From assembly GCF_932526225.1 (NCBI RefSeq), contig NC_064040.1, positions 9,529,356 to 9,593,355 on the forward strand: a DNA stretch of 64,000 bases, in the 5' to 3' direction. The position numbers and the translations under genes were made by a program. This stretch comes from Nematostella vectensis (Eukaryota > Cnidaria > Anthozoa > Actiniaria > Edwardsiidae). Below, one piece after another: positions 1 through 12,000 of this stretch. Within the stretch, counting starts at the first letter, position 1; every line of letters starts with the position of its first letter. Under the pieces are notes generated by a model, which had not been told where the DNA came from, did not search any database, and saw only the letters and a list, made by a program, of their open reading frames with translations.

Positions 1-3000
1 TGCACTGCACCACTGAATTTGCCAGTGGTGGCTTTTGATTGAGTCAAGGTCCAAAGCCTAAGAAATACAAACAGGGTTAAGGTTATTAAAATAGAACAAA
101 AGAACATGGTTTAAATCTTAGCACAGCAGTGACAGTCCAGCTCACACATTAAAAAGCATTTGTCAGACACACCTTTGTTATTTTTTTCACTTAATATTGG
201 AAGGCAAATTATGAGAAGAAATATCAAAGTAGCCACCTGAACATTTTATCTTTTGCTTTATATTTACCAAATTCAATAAAAACAATATTGCGACAGTTTC
301 TTTAAATCAGATATGCCCACAAATGCCTGATCTCATCTTAAAAATCTTTGAATTCCTGGCATGACGAATTGCATTGAGAGTGCCATTGTTCCTTCTATTG
401 TTTTTACAAAATAAGTAAAGTTATTTTTTCCATGTTCAATGTTAAGGTGGTTGACTGTACAATTCCATAAAATTTGCGAGTTTTGCACTGTATCTTTGTT
501 ACCCCACAGGAAAAAAATATGATTTCCCAATTCTAACATTTTGGGTTATAGTTGGGAAAATTTCCCAATAATGTGAAAAAATGGGGAAAACTGAAACAAG
601 AATTGGGAAATTATTGAGTTCCAATCTAAGCCAAAACTTCCTTTCACAAAAAATTCACTTTAATGGAATAAGATGGGATTTATTCCCAATAAAATCCCAT
701 TACTGGGAAATGGATGTGAATTCATACACAATAAATACCCAAAACTGGAAATCAAATACATGTATTTTCCCAATAAAATCCCACTACTGGGAAATGGATG
801 TGAATTCATACACAATAAATACCCAAAACTGGGAATCAAATAGATGTATTTTCCCAATAAAATCCCACTACTGGGAAATGGATGTGAATTCGTACACAAT
901 AAATACCCAAAACTGGGAATCAAATACATGTATTTTCCCAATAAAATCCCTGTACTGGGAAATGGATGTGAATTCGTACACAATAAATACCCAAAACTGG
1001 GAATCAAATACATGTATTTTCCCAATAAAATCCTACTACTGGGAAATGGATGTGAATTCATACACAATAAATACCCAAAACTGGGAATCAAATACATGTA
1101 TTTTCCCAATAAAATCCCACTACTGGGAAATGGATGTGAATTCATACACAATAAATACCCAAAACTGGGAATCAAATACATGTATTTTCCCAATAAAATC
1201 CCACTATTGGGAAATGGATGTGAATTCATATACAATAAATACCCAAAACTGGGAATCAAATACATGTATTTTCCCAATAAAATCCCACTACTGGGAAATG
1301 GATGTGAATTCATACACAATAAATACCCAAAACTGGGTATCAAATACATGTATTTTCCCAATAAAATCCCTGTACTGGGAAATGGATGTGAATTTATACA
1401 CAATAAATACCCAAAACTGGGAATCAAATACATGTATTTTCCCAATAAAATCCCACTACTGGGAAATGGATGTGAATTCATACACAATAAATACCCAAAA
1501 CTGGGAATCAAATACATGTATTTTCCCAATAAAATCCCACTACTGGGAAATGGATGTGAATTCATACACAATAAATACCCAAAACTGGGTATCAAATACA
1601 TGTATTTTCCCAATAAAATCCCTGTACTGGGAAATGGATGTGAATTCATACACAATAAATACCCAAAACTGGGAATCAAATTTATGTATTTTCCCAATAA
1701 AATCCCACTACTGGGAAATGGATGTGAATTCATACACAATAAATACCCAAAACTGGGAATCAAATACATGTATTTTCCCAATAAAATCCCACTACTGGGA
1801 AATGGATGTGAATTCATACACAATAAATACCCAAAACTGGGAATCAAATACATGTATTTTCCCAATAAAATCCCACTACTGGGAAATGTATGTGAATTCA
1901 TACACAATAAATACCCAAAACTGGGAATCAAATACATGTATTTTCCCAATAAAATCCCTGTACTGGGAAATGGATGTGAATTCATACACAATAAATACCC
2001 AAAACAGGGAATCAAATACATGTGTGTATATTTTCTGCATTGAAAATAAGTAATACAATTATTACTAATTAACCAAGTAAGATTGCTGTTCAAGTCTATA
2101 TTAAAATTAAATATGATAAGATTGATAAAATGTACATTTTGTGCTCAGCTGTGCAGCACACATTCCAAGATGAATTTTATACTGACTTTTGCCAAATGTT
2201 TCCACTTATCCAGTGACCATTTGCAATACCGATTATGGAATCAAAGACCACAGTGTTTCTTGCTTGCCTGGAAAAGCTTTCTCTTACAAATCTATTGGGA
2301 TGTTGTTGTTTCTCCACATAGAAATACACCTCAACTGCCTTGTTAGACAAATCAACACTTGACACTCTTCCGTACCAAATATCCCCTTGCTTTTCGCCTT
2401 GAATGAACAACATGTCATCTTTTTCTGGATACACAGGGACCAAGAGCCTTGGAACATCTTTTAACTGTCTATCATAATCCACAACAGTTTGAAGGTTTGT
2501 CTGAGCATGCTTGTACAACATCACCTTTCTCTGTACACTTTGATGTGAAAAGATGACTGAATTATCATTGGGTTGTAATTTGACTTTAGGAAAGCCACTC
2601 CATACATTAACATCAATTTCTCCTTCAGAGGATTTGTTAAAAGGCTTTATAAAACCTTCAATCAATACACTGTGATTATTGTCTAGTCCATATCTTATCA
2701 ACAAGAACCGCTTTATCTGGACAATACATTCACCATCCTCCAACGAAGCAATAATATTGTCATTACTTGATAAGACCAAGCCATTAAATCCAACATTACT
2801 TAAAAAACATTTCCCTGAAGTAGATGCAATTCTAGATGCCGATTGAACAGACTGTGGGAGTGATAAAATGGAATTGATTCTAGAACATTCATTGTCTGTT
2901 AACTCAATTACTTGCAATTGAGGTTTTCTTGAGCCTATTAGCAATCCTTCACATTTACTGGCTGTACAGATTTTCCTAGCCTCATCCTCAGACTTGACAA

Positions 3001-6000
3001 TGCCCTGATTAAAAAAAATGTACATTTTTATGTACTAACCATTAAACAGATTACATGTATAGAGCCTTTTGATAAATCCCAAAGTGCTGTGGTTTTTGCA
3101 CTTGATGCCAAATTTATTCTTTTAAATTTTATTTACATTGTAAAAACTTCAAAAGAATATAATTTGACATAAAATGTGATAAACAAAGCATTCTGGTATT
3201 TATAAGACTATAAACAGCTCTAGATGTTAATCAATCAATATGCAAATAAATGAATGATTATATATATTCAGTCCATATTTGTTTACTTTTATTATTACTT
3301 CAAATAATGGAATGTCCTGCGACTAAAAAGATTTACATTGATGACACAGTACATACCTCAATCTTATCATCCTTTTCTTCAATGGGGAGATCACCATGTG
3401 CTTGTTCCAAACTTTTCAAGCTTTCTCTTCTACATTCTGCTTTAGCAAATGTCATTTCTAATCATTTACAGTTGTGGGAGCGCCCTACATATTTCTTTAC
3501 AGCTCTTTCAAACACAGCGCACCAATAGTTGTCTGATGCTGCAAAGTTTACCAGGTCTTCATGTGCATGTGTCAAATTGTGTACCGATATTGTGCACATT
3601 TCAAGTCCTTGTGTCTCCTCAATTCTTATTATCAGTGTTTGTGCAAGTCTCTCATGTAGCTGTATCATGCTATCCGTCCAGCCATTCCTCCCACTATAGA
3701 AGTGCAGTTCAGTTAGGTAGGAAACTAAACTTATGATTTCAAGTTCTTTAGGGTCTGGAATCTTATCCTCTACAATGCATCCTAGCATTGGAAAGAAAAA
3801 TTTCTGAAAAGATTCTGCTTTCCAGTGTCCAAGGCCTTTGTGTTCTTTGCCAATTGAAGTAGGAATACGTCCTTGTTTAAATTCTGTGTTCCAAGGAAAT
3901 TGTGCAATTTGCTCATCTACATATACAGCATCTAATAACTCTAGCGGTAACAGTCTTGAAAGTTGGTTTTTGCATATATTCAAAGGCAGAGTATGGAAAA
4001 TGTCATAAACCATGTGGTATAAACAGTCAAACTTATAGAGGGGATACAAATATTGAGGAAATATTGGAGTTCCAGTAAATCCTTCCTGTGATGATAGTTT
4101 CTTTCGTACACTTACTCGGTTTTCATTGTCTAGATCATAAAAGGTACTCTCCTCTGCTGTCACATCTCTCTTCTCCCATGGATGCCGAGCATGAAAACGA
4201 TTATCACCATAATAATAGTGAGTTGATTGAAGACTTTGCTGTCCTACCATCTTACATCTCCTACAAGCACATTTCCCCTGGTTCAAGTACTTTCCAAACT
4301 CACATTGTCCTGGGTGATCTGCAGCCCAGCACAGTAACATAACACGCACTGTTTCAATTTCATGTGCTTCATAATCAGGAACAGTAATAGCATTTGAAGG
4401 ATAAGGAACTTCAAAGCCATGTATGAAGCCATCACAGAGGTCATTAATGAGTGGCTGTATAAATGGATCATAAGCCTCTGGTACACCTTTTGGCACAGTT
4501 GTACACGGTACAAAACCAATAACATATACTTCATCAATATGTGATCTATCTGTCTTGAACATATTTAATATGGAAACTTCAAGAGAACCACAACTTCTGC
4601 CACTTGTACTGAATGGCTGCCAGCCATCCCAGTGTCCGATTAATGCCAGATTCAAAGGAGAACCCCTTGCTACTTCAGCTTTATGTGAAAATTTATTAAA
4701 ACATTCTGGACATTCGAGCAATGACAAACCATCAATATCTTTTGGAGATGAATTGATTAAGTCTGATGAAATAACAGTGAGACACTCCCCGCACCTTGTT
4801 GGGACAGTCCACAATTGATCTGGGTCCCAAAACCACTGCACCTCTAACCATCTTTCCCCATCCCAAACCTCTTTTTTTAAGGGCCAACTTGTGTTTCTCT
4901 TTAACCAGTGTTCTCGTTCTTGCCAATGTGATAGCATTTTCCTACACATATTTAGATTCCGAAACCAGTTCTTTAGCTTTTCATGTAAACCAAGATAGTA
5001 ATACTTTATATATCCACATTTTCCACAGTTGGGGCATAACTCATTTTTACTCTCCATAATACCCCACTTACGGGAATACAGGTACTTTTTAGTTGTCTTA
5101 CCATTTCTTGTGAAAGACTTCTCTGCTCGACAAATGCAAATATAATATTCCTTTGGGTCTGTGAATCCCTCTTCTTTCAAAAGCGACTGTACTTCTGACC
5201 AAGATTTTGGCCATAGAGAAGCCAAAATATCCTCATCAATTTCTGGATCAAGGTTGGTAAATAACATTGTCCTCCCATAACTCAAAATATCCTCGAATGT
5301 TTTTATTGAACACCCACTATTATCCACAATAGTCATAGCTTGCAGAACAGCCTTTACAACAAGTCTTTTGTAAGGGTTGCCTTGATTGAAGTCATCTTCC
5401 ATGTCATTTCTATTTTCATTGTCATGATTCATACATACATCTTGGACAACATTTATTTCGCAATCGATATTTTCTGAAGTTTCCATCGTGACATCAGATG
5501 TTTCATGTTCTTCAAACGTAATTTGTCCAAAAGCTTCGTCCTCTTTCGAGTTGTGAAATGAAGATGATATACGAGCTTCGTTCCAGTGCCGTAGTTCTGT
5601 TTTCCTTGTAACAGCTCTTCCTTTACAGCGATAGCACCTACAATGAACATGTCTATAAGATAATTCAGTACAGCTGCATGTGGATACTTCTTTTCTTGAC
5701 CACATTTCGACGTTGAATCCACCATATATTCCTCTTGTAGCTCTTTGCACGCATCCGCCATCTTTGTTTACCACAGGAAGCCCAAATTCAGCACTTGTTA
5801 GCCAATAGTGAGAAAGCTTATACCAACAACTAAAACGGCGGGAAAAAACTACCAATCAATGCCGCTGTTAGAAAAATTGAAGGAAAGGCGGGCAAAATTG
5901 ACCAATGAGATAGCAAATAGACTCATGAACAGCGTAGCTTGCCCGGCCTTGCTGTATTTTCACTGCAAATATTCCAAGATGGATGACTCGATTGTACAAG

Positions 6001-9000
6001 AAGGGCAGAGTGGTACGAGTCAGGTGAACGAAAACGCTCAAATTCTTACGGACAAGAACGATTTGGAATCGAAAATTAAAGATCTATTCGGCGAGGAAGT
6101 TTTAAATGCTTTCAAACGTGAGTATGCATGCACTGCTTTCACAAAAATACTGAACTAAATTTGAAACCCCACTCAACAGAGCAACTTTTTCTTTCTTGAA
6201 CTAGGTGAACAAGTTGTCAATGAGATGGCTATTTCAGACCTCTTGGAAAGGAAAGCGGATGCCACAATCTTTCAAAGACTTTCCTTGTGTTACGGTAAAG
6301 CGGTCATTTTCAAGAAGGAGTTTAGTTTTCTCAAAAGACAAAAGGCATCTTTTGGCGCCAAAACGTCCCCTTCTCCTCCGCCAAAACCGACTATGGCCGA
6401 CTTACAACAGCTGAATCCAGAAATGAAGCACTTATATCTTACAAAGTAAGCTATTTAACTTATTTTGTGTTACAAATATTTTGTTTGTTTGTCAGCAAAT
6501 ATTCAACTACAATGGATTAATCAGATGACATGGTCATCTTGTCTTGAGGACCTCGAGGTATTAAAAATGGCTGCCTTGTTATGTGAGCGAATCCATTTCC
6601 ATCGAGGTTGTTTCAGCTACTAATGCATTTGAATCATTCATAATATATTCTAAGGTTGCCAATTTATGTTTTAACAAAGATATTTGAGTAAGTTTTCTTT
6701 TGGTAAACTTGTTTTATTAAAATGTAAGATCAGAACATTTGGATTCTTAGAATAGGTTAAAAACACTCCCCCTGTTTTGGTGGTCCTTTTTATTGTTCTC
6801 GGAAACTAAACAAACTTTGTATTTCACAAAATCCAATACAAATAAAAACTATTAAATTACAAAACTCAATGCTGATCATGCAAGTACATCGAGCTGCAGT
6901 AGCCCATGCCATGTGCAAGAGTTTCAGCCACAGAAAGCCCAAATATAAAAAGCAAACGATGTTTATGGGCACAGGGCACCCAATATATTATTATCAACAA
7001 AAATGGTACCCACATTGATTGCATTTTATTTTATTTAGACGTAAAAAATAGGGGTATTAGCAGCAAACAAATGGACTGAATTTCCAAAGTTTAACTCGCC
7101 TGAGGCCAAAGCTGAACTAGATGCATTTGCCGAAAACATAGAGAAAGAATGTGGCATAAAAGAGATCAATTTTGGAAAGGAAGGAATAAAGAAGCACATA
7201 CAGAGTTTTTGCAATGAACAACGTAGATACAACAAAAAACGAAAACGTCCATCTTATGATGATGATTATAAGGTAATAAAAATATTTCTTTTAATTGCAT
7301 TGTTTGTTTATTTATGTGCTTTTGCATGTCTGCAGGTTTGTTAATAGTTTTCGTCAACTGAAGTGATCAACTTTTTTGTACACTTGGCATTTCGTTGACT
7401 AAATGTAATGTAAATGTACCATCAATTGCAAAGCACACAGACACAAGTAGTCATTTTGTATCTATGAGAGTTGCACTTCAGTTATAATATTTTTTAACTT
7501 TTGTAGATTCCAAGTTCCCAGGCCATAAAAAAAGAGATGCAAAGCAACCATAGCTCATCAGATCTAGAGGTAAATTTTGTTTTAGCATACCTAAGTAAAT
7601 TTGATACTTTATAGAATCTAGTATTAATGTGTTATCATACTAAATATCTTATATATAAGTATTATCTCATATTTTCATGAAAACTTGCAGTGTGGATACT
7701 TTAAATGGGACCACTTTAAGATATTGTGATTGAATGACAATTGTGAATTAAAACAAAGCATTTTTACTAAAACAATGTCGACCAATCAGATCACAAAGAA
7801 CAAAAACTTAATAAGCTGAAGTTTCCTAAGTTGAAGTGCTTTGTTTCTATTCATAATTTGTCATGCAATCACATTCTCAAAGTGGTCCCAGTTGAAATGT
7901 CCACACTGTAATGCATTTTTAAAGTATTTTCAAAGCATTAATGAACCTTGCAAAATGTATTAAATGCTGATAATGTGTATTTTGACTACAGGAAAGCTCA
8001 GTAGATCTAGACAGAGAGGGGGAACAGGATGAACATTTAGAACAGGATGGAAGTAGTGCTGGAGACACAGAGATTTTGAGTGATGATGAGATGGAAGGAA
8101 GCCAGTGCCCTATAAGCCCCAAAATTCCAAAACCCAGCACTAGCACTTCAAGCCCAGAAGATGCGAAAGCAGGTGATCAAGTTGAAGCTCTACCATTAAA
8201 AATAAAGAGGGCAGTGATTAAATCAGTGTTTGGTAAACAACTCACCAGAGAGGTGTGTGTTGATGTACTTAAAAATAAATTCTTTTTGAAAAGCAATGCC
8301 TTAACATCTCTCTCACCTAGTCAGGCAATAGCAGTACTTATTAGAAAACTTGTAAGTCAAAAATACGTAGAATTTAAAACACCACCGTCTCAGATAACAT
8401 CTATTAATGATGTAAACGTGTTAAAGGAAATTTCACTGATGTGAGGTAGACACTTAATTATACACTTGTCTTTGTTAGGTTCTTTATATCTTCTAAAAGC
8501 TTAATTCGTTATTTGCTTCAAAAGATTTAGAAATAGTTTGAGAAATTTAGCATGTTTGAATTGGATATGCTGAAGTTGTAGCCACTAGTGATGTGAGGCA
8601 GGCTTAACAGCTTAAATCTTTATGTGATATTGATCTAATAGGTCTGTGCATGTTGATATTAATTGTTGTGTAACTTCTGAGTATTGACATGGGCAATATT
8701 TGATGCTCATGTCATGTCATGTGCAATAATCTTGGGTATTTGTATAGCATTACAATCATCACCCACTTGCACATCAAATTAATATTGTATTTAAGTTAAC
8801 CAAAACATGGCACTTCTGCTGTTAATGTTTATCACGAATTTATGTTACAGTAAATAAAACGTTTTGAAAGTATTGTTGTTGTTTGCAATCACTTTTTAAG
8901 TCCAAAATATTATATCCAAATACAAGTATTGTTATAATATATTCAAATTATTAATTTGTAATAATATAATAGAGTGCAAACAATACATGTATAACTGTGA

Positions 9001-12000
9001 AACTTTAGTAATACTAAATTGTACTAAATAGTGTTATCCCTATTGTTTTCTATTGTTTAATTAGCACTATTTTGTACTATTTAGTAATTTGTATTTCACG
9101 CTTTTACTGTTTGCACTCTAACAATCCTTGTATTGGGTTATTGTGAATTCAGATTTCCCACGTTGGGATATTAATTGAGTTGGGTTGGGTTATTATTGGG
9201 ACATTAAATTCCCCCCAAGTTGGGTTATTATTGGGACATTAAATTCCCCAAGTTGTGTAATTATTGGGACATGAAATTCCCCAAGTTGGGTTATTATTGG
9301 GACATCAAATTCCCAAGTTGGGTAATTATTGGGACATCAAATTCCCAAGTTGGGTTATTATTGGGACATTAAATTCCCCAAGTTGGGTTATTATTGGGAC
9401 ATCAAATTCCCAAGTTGGGTAATTATTGGGACATCAAATTCCCAAGTTGGGTTATTATTGAGACATTAAATTCCCCAAGTTGGGTTATTATTGGGACATC
9501 AAATTCCCAAGTTGGGTTATTATTGGGACATTAAATTAACCAAGTTGGGTTATTATTGGGACATTAAATTCCCCAAGTTGGGTTATTATTGGGGCATCAA
9601 ATTCCCAAGTTGGGTTATTATTGGGGCATCAAATTCCCAAGTTGGGTTATTATTGGGACATTAAATTCCCCAAGTTGGGTTATTATTGGGGTTTTGTTGT
9701 CCCAACATTGGTTTTGGTATCACTTTCCCATTTTGGGGATTTTTGCTGAAATTCCCAACTTTTCCCCAAAAAAAATCCCTTTTTTTCCCATTTTGGGAAA
9801 TCATATTTTTTTCCTGTGCCCAGTGCAATAAAAAGAATGTGATCTGCATCACCTGTTTGATTTGTTCTGCAGACAGTGCTCCAGGTAGGTCTTGTTTGTT
9901 TGCAAATACCAGCAGTGTTGCTCCTGCTAGTCTCTAAACAACATAAAACAGATTCTAGTAACAATCTAACCAAGAATTTCTGTGAGTGCACAGCTTTTTA
10001 ATTTCCTATACAAAACTTACCCACCCTCTATATTCAGTGATACCCACCATCCATTTTCAGAGTAACTTGCCACCCATATTTAGTGATATCAATTACCCAT
10101 ATTCAGTGAAACCCACCATCCATATTCAGTTATATTTACCACTGATATTCAGAGATACCTATCCACTATTCATATTCAGTGGTACCCACCATCCATGATC
10201 AGTTATACCCACCACCCATATTTAATGATACCCACCACACACATTTCAGGTGATATCCACCACACATATTCAAGGTGATATCCACCACCCATATTCAAGG
10301 TGATATCCACCACCAATACTCAGTGATACCCACCACACATATTTAAGGTGATATCCACCACCCATATTCAAGGTTATATCCACAATCCATATTTAAGGTG
10401 ATATCCACCACCAATACTCAGTGATACCCACCACCTATATTCAGTGATATTCACAACCCATATTCAGTGATATCCACAACCCATATTCAGTGATACCACC
10501 ACCCATATTCAGTGATACCCACCACCTATATTAGTGATATCCCCACCCATATTTAGTGATACCCACCACCCATATTCAGTGATAACCCCACACATATTCA
10601 GTGATATGCACCACCCATATTCAGTGATATCAGTTACCCATATTCAGTGATACCACCACCAATATTCAATGATACCAACCACCCATATTTAGTGATACCC
10701 ACCACCCATATTTAGTGACACCCACCACCCATATTTAGTGATACCCACCACCCATATTCAGTGATACCCACCACCTATATTTAGTGTTAATTTGGTGTCC
10801 ATATTCAGTGTTATTCACTGCAAGTCTTACCTCCTCCACTAAGAGTCCCTGCAGCTCCGTCTTACAGTCAGCTAGTCTTCTTTGGTCAGCGCTATCAACC
10901 ACCCATATCAGGCCATCTGTGCTCTCAAAGTAATTTCTCCAGTATGACCGCAGGGATCTTTGCCCTCCAACATCCCAGATATTCAACTTAAAACTGAAAA
11001 ATGCAACAAAAAAAGGTTAAATTTTTATGTATTGCCTACTTTGTTTTTATAGAATTTGCTGCTTTCTTTGCAAAGTCACTCCTTGAAAGTCCATTCCATC
11101 AAGTTCTAGCATTTTATTAAACATTATATAGTCTTCCGACCTTTAAATCCAAATATGGCCCAGCCGCACATGAAAATTAGCAGAAGCGGATCTAGGGGAA
11201 GGTTTAGAGGGTTTAACCCCCCCCTTTGGGCTGCCAGAAAGCCATATATAACAAAAAATTACGCCCTCCCCCCCTTTTTCACTGAGAAAAAAAACTTTTA
11301 ACAAAAAGCTAGATCTGCCCATGATTAAATGTTCTTATAAAAAAAGAAAATGAAGTGTACATCACCATTTACTTCTTCTGTGATTTAAGAATAACCAAAA
11401 AAAAGTAAAAAAAAAAATGGACAAAAAAATGTTCAGGGCCTTTTTTAGAAGGGGAGTAGAAGTACTAATACCTACTCTCTGTGTTCCAAAGTCTTGATAT
11501 TGAATCCTAGTGTTGGCTCGATTGTGTTGATATCTTCCCCATTGAATTTCTTTAAAATAGTTGTCTTACCAGCATTATCTAAACCACTATAATTATTTAT
11601 TAAGGAGTTAAATTTAAAACAGATTTGAAAGTTCTTATTACTGAATGTCTCTTAATGTACCTGCAACTCACACCCTACCTAGAGTAGACTGTGTTACCAT
11701 AGCTGTCAACTCACCTGCATTAGGTGGATTCTATTTCTATCATTTGTCTGACAAAGAGGTATACACCATCATGTCTCATTAAAATACGATTAACAAATAT
11801 AAATAATTTCTTGGTCAGAGACCTCCGTGAAAAATAAAGAGTGAACAATGATAACTTAATATAAGTAAGCCGGACCGATACTTGTAAAATGATCACAGAA
11901 ACATTTAGCGATTTATTTAGGGCCCGTTGTCAACCAGTCAGTATTTTGAAGGTTTGTTTGGGCTACTCTTATTAAATATATATCACTGAGTGTTTAATGC

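Larger units (their letters stand above)
505..9818. mobile_element. EnSpm/CACTA DNA transposon, 9,314 bp, inserted in ARL2 intron 4
   Basis: Both ends are identical over 26 bp as inverted repeats (505–530 and 9793–9818), beginning CACAGG followed by seven A and TATGATTTCCC. The element is flanked by the trinucleotide CCC on both sides (502–504 and 9819–9821). CAC…GTG ends plus a 2–3 bp target duplication are the signature of the EnSpm/CACTA superfamily. Inside are long subterminal tandem arrays rich in TTGGGA/TCCCAA at each end, a Tnp2-like transposase gene on the minus strand and a divergent accessory gene on the plus strand. Two smaller inverted-repeat elements (7688–7908 and 8971–9119) are nested near the right side. 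Perfect ends and a clean target duplication suggest a recent insertion, although the transposase reading frame carries one stop. Confidence 0.93.

Noticed and set aside
581-2093. Three long open frames (about 400–490 codons) on both strands made of a repeating 28-residue unit
   Set aside because: The 84-bp tandem unit is a multiple of three, so frames stay open by arithmetic. It is the EnSpm subterminal array; there is no start context, domain or splice structure.
3434-3463. A 30-nt intron that would remove the TGA in the transposase (GTAAAT … CTAAAG)
   Set aside because: It is far below the size of other introns here, and the frame simply continues through the stop, so a nonsense mutation is the simpler reading.
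5453-5761. Minus-strand frame beginning [16 protein letters not shown]
   Set aside because: It overlaps the conserved Cys-rich start of the transposase in another frame and has no recognisable content beyond a good start context. It is noted only as a possible frameshifted start.
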